Assembly (NCBI GenBank): GCA_003696565.1
Contig: RFHA01000066.1
Location: 1 to 38,948 of the forward strand
Length of the DNA stretch: 38,948 nt
Direction: 5' to 3'
DNA from: Chloroflexota bacterium
Lineage (GTDB): Bacteria; Chloroflexota; Anaerolineae; Aggregatilineales; Phototrophicaceae
Shown piece after piece: positions 18,834-26,000 of this stretch (position 1 is the stretch's first letter; the number at the start of each line of letters is the position of its first letter). Under the pieces are notes generated by a model. The model made no database searches. It was not told the DNA's origin and saw only the letters and a list, made by a program, of their open reading frames with translations. The position numbers and the translations under genes are program-made.

Positions 18834-19951
18834 TACTTATCTACACCTGTTACAACTACGCCCTGCATAAAGAACCGTTGCATCATAAAGAACAATGCCA
18901 CCGGGACAAGCAACGTAATCAAGACCGATGCTTGTAACAGCCCCTGCTGTTGATCATAAATGTAGTTGTAGTTCTGAATACCAATTGAAATCGGCTGTAA
19001 TTCCGGCTTCCCTTGCAAGTAAAGCAATGGTTCAAAATAATCGTTCCAGGCATATACAAAATGGAACAAGCTAACTGCCATAATAACCGGGAAGGATTGC
19101 GGGATAATGACCCGAATCAGGATTTGTAACGGATTCGCCCCGTCAATCATCGCCGCTTCGTCTAACTCACGCGGGATAGTCATAAAATATTGCCGGAACA
19201 AAAAGACATTATACGCATTGGCAAAAAAGTGCGGCACAATCAATGGTAGCCAAGTCCCTTTCCATCCCAAAGCAACAAACAGCGCATAAGTCGGCACCAA
19301 AGTCACTTGGCGTGGCAAAATAATTGTACCAATCAAAACAAGGAAGATTGTCCGCTTAAAGGGTAAGGGGAAACGCGCAAAAGCGTATGCCACCACTAAA
19401 GATGACATCACCGTGCCAATGACCCCAAAAACGGCGATTAAAATCGTGTTCAGCATCAACCGTGGCAGTCTAACCATCCCTTGCTGCCCTTCCCAAACGA
19501 GCTTGAAGTTTTCCCAATGTGGGTTTAACTTCCAGACAGGTTGCAGTTGCGGGCGACGAATTTCCAGTTCAATGGGTGGCGCAGTGGGATTTTCCGGGTC
19601 AAGCATGTATTGCATACGGAGCGTGCTTTCCGGTAGGCGTGCTAATTCACGCTCTTCACCATCTGGCAATGTCACCCGATAAAGCTGTAACTGCTGCCCT
19701 TCCCATTCAAACGTAGCATGATCTACTGGCAAAATAGGACCGTTGGCACTGGTCACAATTTGCTCGCGTGTTTTGAGTGATGTTAAAGCACCATAAGCAA
19801 ATGGCATCAAATATGCTGAAACCAGAATGAGTGCAAATAACGTTACAGAACCAACCGCACCCATATACTTTAATTGGCGAAAGTAAGCCGGCACGGTGTT
19901 GACATGGCTGCGTGCCTTTGTGGTCGTTAACTCAAGGGGTTGTGTGGTCAT
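18833..19951 (-). CDS. Carbohydrate ABC transporter permease, MalG-like with large external insertion
   Basis: A 372-residue permease with six membrane segments and the EAA loop EAAMIDGANPLQILIRVIIPQSFP. Usual MalG-type permeases have about 280 residues. Here the first outside loop (about 56-160) holds an insertion of some 80 residues rich in charged and beta-prone sequence (EGQQLQLYRVTLPDGEERELA). It may form a small extracytoplasmic domain touching the binding protein. The start overlaps the MalF-like stop by one base and its own stop overlaps the glycosidase start. These couplings tie the three genes into one translation unit. Confidence 0.9.
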   Translation of the reverse strand: MTTQPLELTTTKARSHVNTVPAYFRQLKYMGAVGSVTLFALILVSAYLMPFAYGALTSLKTREQIVTSANGPILPVDHATFEWEGQQLQLYRVTLPDGEERELARLPESTLRMQYMLDPENPTAPPIELEIRRPQLQPVWKLNPHWENFKLVWEGQQGMVRLPRLMLNTILIAVFGVIGTVMSSLVVAYAFARFPLPFKRTIFLVLIGTIILPRQVTLVPTYALFVALGWKGTWLPLIVPHFFANAYNVFLFRQYFMTIPRELDEAAMIDGANPLQILIRVIIPQSFPVIMAVSLFHFVYAWNDYFEPLLYLQGKPELQPISIGIQNYNYIYDQQQGLLQASVLITLLVPVALFFMMQRFFMQGVVVTGVDK

Positions 19952-20883
19952 TAGTCACGTTCCTCCGCGCCATAATACACCCAAAAACGAGCAGACATAA
20001 AAATTAAAATCGTCGCACCCATTGCCAAAACAAAAATGACCCATGCCAATACAGAAGCATACCCCATATCGTTCAGCGCAAACCCTTCTTTATATAGATA
20101 AACGTTTGGGAACATGGTTGCCGCTTGGTTTGCACTTTGATCTTCCCGTAGAATATATGGCACTTCAAAGTAACGGAAGATACCGATCACACTTAAAATC
20201 AAGTTATAGAAGATCACAGGGGAGATCATAGGGATAGTGATACTAAAAAACCGCCGGATTGGACCCGCCCCATCAACTTTAGCCGCTTCATACAATTCAG
20301 TGGGTACCCCTTGCATCGCTGCCAACATAATCAGCATCGCATTACCTAAAGTCCATAAGCCAATAATGTTCAACGCCGGGTAAATAAACGCCGCATCTTG
20401 TAGCCAATTCGGTCCTTTGATGCCAATTTCCGCCAGGATACGATTAATCCAGCCTGCCTCTGTTCCCAACATACCACGCCAAATATATATAGCGGAAATA
20501 ATGGGAACAACATACGGCATATAGAATAGCGTTCTAAAAATAGATTTCCCAAACAGATATTTCGAATTCAACAATGCAGCCAACAACAAGGGCATCACAA
20601 TCGAAAGCGGTAAAGCAATCGCTGCGAAACGCAGGGTATTCAAAATTGCGTCTTTAATCACTGTATCTTGGGTGAATAACCGCCGCCAGTTCTCAAAATT
20701 ATTAAACTGGATCGCCTCTCCACTTGTCAGTCTAAAATCTGTAAATGAGAATATCAGCGAAGCGATAATCGGAATTAACCCAAAGGCTAAAAAACCGAAC
20801 ACCCAAGGAGAAAGAAAGATCAACCCCCATCGACGCTGTTGCCGCATCAATGGTGACATCGTGCGTTTTTTCTGTACAGCCAT
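19951..20883 (-). CDS. Carbohydrate ABC transporter permease, MalF-like
   Basis: A 310-residue permease beginning with a basic segment (SPLMRQQRRWGLIFLSPWVFGF) that leads into the first membrane helix, the typical start of this family. The EAA loop reads EAAKVDGAGPIRRFFSITIPMISP. It pairs with the MalG-like protein encoded next. It lies 69 bases after the binding-protein gene, a gap that holds a strong stem-loop. No ABC ATPase is encoded in the operon. Confidence 0.9.
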   Translation of the reverse strand: MAVQKKRTMSPLMRQQRRWGLIFLSPWVFGFLAFGLIPIIASLIFSFTDFRLTSGEAIQFNNFENWRRLFTQDTVIKDAILNTLRFAAIALPLSIVMPLLLAALLNSKYLFGKSIFRTLFYMPYVVPIISAIYIWRGMLGTEAGWINRILAEIGIKGPNWLQDAAFIYPALNIIGLWTLGNAMLIMLAAMQGVPTELYEAAKVDGAGPIRRFFSITIPMISPVIFYNLILSVIGIFRYFEVPYILREDQSANQAATMFPNVYLYKEGFALNDMGYASVLAWVIFVLAMGATILIFMSARFWVYYGAEERD

Positions 20884-20903
20884 GAGACTTACTCCATAAG
20901 TGT

Positions 20904-20929
20904 CAGGGCATGGTAATGCCCATGCCCTG
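20904..20929 (-). promoter_or_regulatory. Stem-loop between binding-protein and permease genes
   Basis: A perfect 10-bp stem, CAGGGCATGG/CCATGCCCTG (20904-20913 with 20920-20929), with a 6-base loop and no T tract. This is more likely an RNA-stabilising or processing element than a terminator. It would protect the binding-protein mRNA and so set a binding protein:permease excess, like the malE-malF region of E. coli. Confidence 0.6.
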
Positions 20930-20952
20930 ACGATTCATTAACATCATTGAGG

Positions 20953-22347
20953 TTAGCTACCGCTACCAACACCGGTATCTACGTCGCTGGATTCTTCATC
21001 TGCCGTCTCATACAACACTTGTAGATCAGCGATTAAAGCATCCAGCTCGGCTTGAATATCCAGTCCAGGGGTATTTTCATACAAGACTTGGAATTCACCA
21101 ATCCGATCAGTCACACGGCGGAAGTTTGGCAGATAAGATTCATGGTTGGGGCTATCTGCATAAGCTAGGCTATCGATAGCGACCTGCCAATTAACACCTT
21201 GTGGATAAGTTTCATCCAGTGTTGCAAAGAAGTCCTCTTGTAGCTCAGGTAATGCAGGCATACCACCATAAACCTGGAGCAATTGGGGTGCAGCGTCACC
21301 GGCGATGAGGTAAGTCAATACTTCAAAGGCTTCTTCAGGATGTTCGGTGCTATTGAGGATACGGAAAGTATCACCATGTAATTTTGCGGTGGTCACACCA
21401 TTATAGGATGGTACCGGTGCGATATCCCAGTTATCGGTGACATCACCCAAGCAGCAGGTATACCACAGATGCGTGTGTGCCATCGCCACATTACCAGAAG
21501 CAAAAGCGTTACCATTCGCTAAAATGTCACTACCAGCTTGCGCACCATTGGGGATAAAGTGATCTTCCCAAATTCCCTTGTAGAACCAATCAAAAGCGGC
21601 ACGCCAGCTATCCGGCACATAGGCGTTACCATCTTCATCAATCGGGTTGGCAGCCCCAAACAAGCTCGCATGACCACGCGGATCAGTCCATTGTGAAACA
21701 AAACCCCATTGAATAATGGCATCCGGGTTGAATTCTTCTTCTGTTGCGTTATAGCCATTTTCATCCAGAGTCAGAAGCATACCAATTTCACGCAGTTTAT
21801 CCATTGTCCATTCATCACCATCAGCGTATGGTTCACCATATGCAGAGGGTGGATACGGAATACCGGATTCATCAAACAGATCACGACGATAATAAATGAA
21901 GGATGGGAATGTTGCGAATGGTAGACCTACCAGCCCTTCATCTGTGCGATAAGAATCCACGGCAGCTTCATCATAACGAGACAGATCAAAACCAGAGGAT
22001 TCTACCAGTGGTTCCAGGTCTAACCAGTTACCAGCAAAAGCATTTGAACCTGCTAAACCAACTGGACCAACAATATCTGGGGCATCACCTGTAGCAATCA
22101 ATGTACCCAGGGTATCTTGCGCCACATTGTTATCAACAATGATGATCTCTAGCACAATATCATCTTGAGAGGCGTTGAAGGCTTCTACCACAGCGTTTTG
22201 CGCTGCAATTTGCTCTGGTTGACCACCAGCCCCTAACCCGACGAACCAAGTAATGGTCACTGGTCCATCCTGTGCAAAAACTGGGAATGATCCCAAAATC
22301 AGCGCAAAAAGCACGCTGATAGCAAAAAAATAACGTTTGGTTGACAT
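20953..22347 (-). CDS. Sugar ABC transporter substrate-binding protein (COG1653)
   Basis: About 464 residues. A signal peptide, MSTKRYFFAISVLFALIL, ends at VFAQDG with no lipobox cysteine. The mature start VTITWFVGLGAGG and the later YRRDLFDESGIPYPP and HPEEAFEVLTYLIAG segments are typical of COG1653 sugar-binding proteins. Within its operon (glycosidase, cellobiose phosphorylase) a cello-oligosaccharide or cellobiose ligand is the natural guess. A GTG at 22362 also opens the frame but overlaps the ribosome site. The GAGGAG at 22355-22360 is 7 bases from the ATG at 22347, which decides the start. The C-terminus is acidic and ends in GVGSGS. Confidence 0.9.
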   Translation of the reverse strand: MSTKRYFFAISVLFALILGSFPVFAQDGPVTITWFVGLGAGGQPEQIAAQNAVVEAFNASQDDIVLEIIIVDNNVAQDTLGTLIATGDAPDIVGPVGLAGSNAFAGNWLDLEPLVESSGFDLSRYDEAAVDSYRTDEGLVGLPFATFPSFIYYRRDLFDESGIPYPPSAYGEPYADGDEWTMDKLREIGMLLTLDENGYNATEEEFNPDAIIQWGFVSQWTDPRGHASLFGAANPIDEDGNAYVPDSWRAAFDWFYKGIWEDHFIPNGAQAGSDILANGNAFASGNVAMAHTHLWYTCCLGDVTDNWDIAPVPSYNGVTTAKLHGDTFRILNSTEHPEEAFEVLTYLIAGDAAPQLLQVYGGMPALPELQEDFFATLDETYPQGVNWQVAIDSLAYADSPNHESYLPNFRRVTDRIGEFQVLYENTPGLDIQAELDALIADLQVLYETADEESSDVDTGVGSGS

Positions 22348-22423
22348 AAACATTCTCCTCACTGAATAGATACTAATTTTTGTCTCAAAAGAGGATAACC
22401 CTCTCTTGTTACCTAAGTTTGGG

Positions 22424-22447
22424 CATTCTGGTATCGTTCCCAGAATG
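22424..22447. promoter_or_regulatory. LacI-family operator upstream of the sugar transport operon
   Basis: CTGGTATCGTTCCCAG (22428-22443) matches 14 of 16 bases of the perfect palindrome before lacI (23570-23585) and keeps its central CG. A wider inverted repeat, CATTCTGG/CCAGAATG, extends it to 22424-22447. It lies about 80 bases before the binding-protein ATG. Confidence 0.75.
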
Positions 22448-22479
22448 GCATAAAAAATTTTAGTTTATGTTTATAAAAC

Positions 22480-22508
22480 GGCTAGACCATGTTTTTAGGT
22501 GGTTAGCC
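22480..22508 (-). terminator. Possible terminator of lacI
   Basis: Minus strand hairpin GGCTA...ACC / GGT...TAGCC with a small internal loop, followed by GTTTTAT. It starts 20 bases after the lacI stop. The stem is imperfect. Confidence 0.4.
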
Positions 22509-22527
22509 TAGCTTCTTGTTAACATCG

Positions 22528-23556
22528 CTATTCTTTTTGAACAATATACCCACACGTTTCTCGAATGACCAATTGCGTTGCCAATAATTTCTGTTTGGGT
22601 GGCTTTACTTTATCCTCAATCAGGTCAATCAATAAGGTTGTTGCATCCACCGCTTTACGATTAATCGGTTGCCGGATGGTGGTCAAGTTATATTTTGCCG
22701 CAATCGGAAAATCATCAAACGCAACAATAGCCAAATCATGCGGCACATTTAAGCCCTGCTCTTGCGCTGCTTCAATCACGCCTACACCAATCAAATCGCT
22801 CCCAGCAAAAACGGCATCAATATCGTGCTCCGCCAATAACAGCTTGGCTGCAGAATACCCGGTTTGACGATCATACCGCCCATGCACCACCAGGTTTTCA
22901 TCGTAGGGGATGTTAAACGCCCGTAATGCACGCTTATACCCCTCCAAACGGTCATGACTATCGACATTATCCCAATCTCCGGTGATGTGAGCGATGCGCC
23001 GCTTCCCTTGTGAAAAAAGATGCTTAACGGCTTCTTCCGCAGCTGCGACATTATCAACCGTCACATAGCTGACTTGATCCGCGAAGTTGATCGGTCTGCC
23101 TAATAAGACAAACGGCGTTTCGTTTTTCAGCAAGTCCTTGACTAGCAACTCCTCACCGATAACCGACGCGACGATCACTAACCCGTCCATCAATCTGTTT
23201 TTAAGAATGCGTTGGTAAAATTGCTCAGCAGATTCTGATACATTCCCTACCCACACCAGCATTGCATAGCCACGTCGTTGGGTAACTTCTGAAATCCCCT
23301 GAATAATGGCATTATAATAGTAGGGGTCCGTTGCGGAAAACACATCGCTCAGTGGTCGCGGGATCACAACGCCAATCACTTCTGTTCGTTGTGTCCGTAA
23401 AATGCGCGCAGCAGGATTCGGGATAAAGCCTACTTCTTCAATCACCTGCATCACTTTTTGACGTGTTTTTTCGCTTACATAGTTATCTCCATTAATTACC
23501 CGTGATACGGTTGAACGAGAAACCCCTGCACGTTTTGCAATATCATTCAGGTTCAT
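22528..23556 (-). CDS. LacI-family transcriptional regulator of the sugar operon
   Basis: A 342-residue repressor of standard length. The N-terminal helix-turn-helix is NLNDIAKRAGVSRSTVSRVING, with the hinge PNPAARILRTQRT, then a periplasmic-binding-protein-like sensor domain (IGVVIPRPLSDV through VIRETCGY). It is encoded just upstream of the binding-protein gene in the same direction. A perfect LacI-type palindrome lies 14 bases before its ATG and a close copy precedes the transport operon. It therefore probably represses itself and the sugar genes until a sugar ligand binds. The ligand is inferred to be related to cellobiose. Confidence 0.92.
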   Translation of the reverse strand: MNLNDIAKRAGVSRSTVSRVINGDNYVSEKTRQKVMQVIEEVGFIPNPAARILRTQRTEVIGVVIPRPLSDVFSATDPYYYNAIIQGISEVTQRRGYAMLVWVGNVSESAEQFYQRILKNRLMDGLVIVASVIGEELLVKDLLKNETPFVLLGRPINFADQVSYVTVDNVAAAEEAVKHLFSQGKRRIAHITGDWDNVDSHDRLEGYKRALRAFNIPYDENLVVHGRYDRQTGYSAAKLLLAEHDIDAVFAGSDLIGVGVIEAAQEQGLNVPHDLAIVAFDDFPIAAKYNLTTIRQPINRKAVDATTLLIDLIEDKVKPPKQKLLATQLVIRETCGYIVQKE

Positions 23557-23569
23557 CAGTCTCCACTTT

Positions 23570-23585
23570 CTGGGAACGTTCCCAG
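23570..23585. promoter_or_regulatory. LacI-family autoregulatory operator
   Basis: CTGGGAACGTTCCCAG is a perfect 16-base palindrome with the central CG typical of LacI/CcpA-class operators. It lies just after the predicted transcription start of lacI and before its ATG, a classic repression position. Confidence 0.8.
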
Positions 23586-23602
23586 TTAGATTAAATCTAA
23601 CT
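23584..23602. repeat. Second palindrome beside the lacI operator
   Basis: AGTTAGAT-TAA-ATCTAACT is a perfect inverted repeat with 8-base arms, overlapping the LacI operator by two bases and covering the lacI -10 box. It could be the site of a different regulator or help form a DNA cruciform. Its binder is unknown. Confidence 0.5.
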
Positions 23603-23622
23603 TAGAAATTAAAAGTTGTCAA
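23594..23622 (-). promoter_or_regulatory. lacI promoter
   Basis: Minus strand consensus TTGACA (23617-23622), a 17-base spacer, then TAGATT (23594-23599). The operator at 23570-23585 begins roughly at the transcription start. Confidence 0.7.
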
Positions 23623-23643
23623 GCAATTCATGTTATATAAAAT
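23616..23643 (+). promoter_or_regulatory. Divergent promoter of the STAS-like gene
   Basis: Plus strand TTGTCA (23616-23621), a 16-base spacer, and TAAAAT (23638-23643). Its -35 box overlaps the lacI -35 box on the other strand, so the two promoters compete for polymerase. The leader to the gene would be about 100 bases. Confidence 0.45.
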
Positions 23644-23748
23644 GTACGAATCAAAAATGGTACCACCGTACTATTCTTAACGCTTATCTCATGCAAAAAA
23701 TACAAAGTCCGGTTATGCTTTAAAAAAATATGTTTAGGAGGCGGCGGC

Positions 23749-24210
23749 ATGACAACAATCATCAACCTAGAAAACGGCGCAAAAGCAGAAATCGACGAAG
23801 AAAATAATATTATAATCGGCACATATGGTGACATTTTAACAGCGGACATGACGGCACAAGTCTATATCACGGGCTTGCGTTTTGTTCAAAAAATCGGGGT
23901 GGAAAATTTGCGAGGAATCATCTTTGACTTCCGGCAGGTCAAACGCTTTAGTCGTGATAACTTACCCGCCGCACAATCTGAAAGCTACCGCGCCAATCGT
24001 AATGACAACTTAGAACACATCCCTGTTGCGATGATTGTTGAAACGCCAGTCCAAGAGCAAATGGTTCGTATCTCTATGCAATCCACCCCTGGCAAGCATC
24101 GTAAACGGATTGTCCGTAGCCGAGAAGAAGGCTATGCTTTTATTACGGAATGGCATAAGAAAACTACCGCCGAAATTGCAAAATTAGAGGAAGAAGACAA
24201 TCTCAATTGA
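23749..24210 (+). CDS. Small STAS/SpoIIAA-like protein, function unknown
   Basis: A 153-residue soluble protein. The pattern of a strand pair (ENNIIIGTYGDILTADMTAQVY), a long helix, then LRGIIFDFRQVKRFSRDNL recalls the STAS/SpoIIAA-like fold, in which one strand-turn-helix serves as the contact surface. The C-terminal helix (EEGYAFITEWHKKTTAEIAKLEEE) is amphipathic. I do not recognise a specific family. The start is well supported by AGGAGG 7 bases upstream. Its last codons overlap the start of the esterase gene, so the two are probably co-translated. It could report on, or interact with, that hydrolase or a local kinase, but this is a guess. Confidence 0.6.
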   Translation: MTTIINLENGAKAEIDEENNIIIGTYGDILTADMTAQVYITGLRFVQKIGVENLRGIIFDFRQVKRFSRDNLPAAQSESYRANRNDNLEHIPVAMIVETPVQEQMVRISMQSTPGKHRKRIVRSREEGYAFITEWHKKTTAEIAKLEEEDNLN

Positions 24211-24998
24211 CATTACCAACTTTAATGCCCGGAGCAGAACCGCTTTTACATTTACAGGGCAGAATTGGCTGCCTGTGTTTACATGGAATCAGTGCGTCCC
24301 CCCACGAAGTGAGGTGGTTATGTGATTATTTAGCCGAAAAAGGGATCAGTACCCATGCACCACGCTTAACCGGACATGGCGCAACCGATTATCGGCTGCA
24401 CCGTCATGCACATTGGCAAGATTGGTATCTTAACGCGCTGGATGGCTATCATCTCTTGCGGCAACACTGTGATCATGTCTTTGTTGCTGGGCTTTCTATG
24501 GGTGGTCTGTTAGCTACTCTCTTGGCAGCCTCACAACCTGTAGATGGCTTGATCGTCATGGCTTCTCCATTAGAGTTACATGGCAACAAATTGCTACCTT
24601 ATGCCAGGTGGATTAAGTTTATCCGCCCGTTCATCCACCTACCAGATCACAGTGAGTTCCCAGAACGCCTTAAAGCGTTTCAACAAAAACGTGGCGATCG
24701 GGTCATTGGGCGGGTGCGTTATGATACTTGGTCAACACAAGCCATAGAAGAACTGACCAAACTCATGACGTTGGCGGCATCATATGCCCCCCAAGTAACC
24801 GCGCCAGCCCTGTTGCTTTACTCTCAAGCAGATCCAACCGTGCCATTGATTAATCAACAACGCCTGGCAGAAAAACTTGGCAGCACTCAAATAAGTTGCC
24901 ATACGTATGAAACCAGTGGGCATATCCTCACGCAGGATGTGGAGCATCAAGATGTCTTTGAGCGGATTCACCACTTTATTATGCAAATTACAGCTTGA
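24207..24998 (+). CDS. Carboxylesterase / monoacylglycerol-lipase-like alpha/beta hydrolase
   Basis: A 263-residue serine esterase without a signal peptide. CLCLHGISASPHEV provides the oxyanion hole and GLSMGG the nucleophile. YSQADPTVPL carries the catalytic Asp and ETSGHILTQD the His. The spacing and the start near HGISASP resemble Est30-type carboxylesterases and bacterial monoacylglycerol lipases, which act on short or medium acyl esters. The start is a TTG that overlaps the upstream TGA stop by two bases, with a GAGGAAG stretch upstream. An ATG at 24225 is possible but has no ribosome site. Confidence 0.85.
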   Translation: MTLPTLMPGAEPLLHLQGRIGCLCLHGISASPHEVRWLCDYLAEKGISTHAPRLTGHGATDYRLHRHAHWQDWYLNALDGYHLLRQHCDHVFVAGLSMGGLLATLLAASQPVDGLIVMASPLELHGNKLLPYARWIKFIRPFIHLPDHSEFPERLKAFQQKRGDRVIGRVRYDTWSTQAIEELTKLMTLAASYAPQVTAPALLLYSQADPTVPLINQQRLAEKLGSTQISCHTYETSGHILTQDVEHQDVFERIHHFIMQITA

Positions 24999-25014
24999 AC
25001 CTAATCAAGCATAA

Positions 25015-25035
25015 CTCTCAATCACCTATTGAGAG
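25015..25035. terminator. Hairpin between convergent esterase and Ser/Thr kinase genes
   Basis: An 8-bp perfect stem, CTCTCAAT/ATTGAGAG, with a 5-base loop, spanning the kinase stop codon. T runs are weak on both sides, so termination strength is uncertain. Confidence 0.4.
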
Positions 25036-26000
25036 GCAAGAACTAACAGAATCAACGCCAAGATAACGCCACAACCAGCTACCAACCACCAATAACGGCG
25101 GATAGCGTGAAATGATTGTGGCGATATGGCAGGAGCAGGTGAATTCATTTGTAGCGACCGGGAGGGCATGAACACCTGCACAAAATCCGCTATAAATGCC
25201 CCAGCAGTTGGATAGCGTTGGGATGGAATTTTTGCCAGTGCCCGCGCTATGATTGCATCAATTTGTGGCGGCAACATTGGCATCACCTCTGTTACACGAG
25301 GAATAGGCGCGCTCATGTGCATAATGCCAATCTGCTGCTCATGCGCACTATCATAAGGATACCGCAACGTTAACAATACATACGCCAAAATACCGAGCGA
25401 ATACACATCTGAGCGTCCATCAATATCCGCCTTCCCTGCTACCTGTTCTGGAGACATATAATGAATAGTCCCCGGCATTGTCACACCGACAACCGTAATC
25501 TGGGATCGCCCAGCAATACGCGCCACACCAAAATCCGCTAAATAGACATTTTCCGCCCGGTCCATCAAAATATTCCCCGGTTTAATATCTCGATGCACCA
25601 CGCCACGACTGTGCGCATAATCCAACGCGCTAGCCAATTGACTGAGCCAGCGAATGACTTGGTCAATTGGTAAAGGGGCACGTGCCGCCTTTAGACGATC
25701 AATCAGCGTGCCGCCATCCATCAGGCGCATCGTCATATAAAGTTGATCGTCAATCCGCCCGGCATCATATAACGGCACAATATGCTGGTGATTCAACGCG
25801 CGGATAATTTGCGTTTCTCGTTCAAAGCGTTTGACAATATCTCGGTCGCGGGTTAGCTCTTGATGTAAAGCCTTAAAAGCAACATCAACCCCACGATATT
25901 TATCATACGCTCGATAAACCGTCGCCATCCCCCCTTCGGCAATCACCTCACGGATGACATAATTACCAACTGTTCGGTTTACCAGTGTCGCATCACTCAT
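25026..26000 (-). CDS. Tail-anchored Ser/Thr protein kinase
   Basis: A 324-residue Hanks-type kinase: glycine loop IAEGGMATV, K43 in VAFKAL, HRDIKPGN with D138, DFG at 156-158, and MSPEQ. The kinase domain ends near 275. A Ser/Pro-rich stretch leads to a single C-terminal membrane helix (about 303-322) and only LASQ remains outside, so it has no sensor domain of its own. Its ATG overlaps the end of the TIR gene by 8 bases (ATGAGTGA), so both are translated together. This makes the TIR protein the obvious partner, perhaps supplying the outside SH3-like sensor that the kinase lacks. Confidence 0.9.
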   Translation of the reverse strand: MSDATLVNRTVGNYVIREVIAEGGMATVYRAYDKYRGVDVAFKALHQELTRDRDIVKRFERETQIIRALNHQHIVPLYDAGRIDDQLYMTMRLMDGGTLIDRLKAARAPLPIDQVIRWLSQLASALDYAHSRGVVHRDIKPGNILMDRAENVYLADFGVARIAGRSQITVVGVTMPGTIHYMSPEQVAGKADIDGRSDVYSLGILAYVLLTLRYPYDSAHEQQIGIMHMSAPIPRVTEVMPMLPPQIDAIIARALAKIPSQRYPTAGAFIADFVQVFMPSRSLQMNSPAPAISPQSFHAIRRYWWLVAGCGVILALILLVLASQ

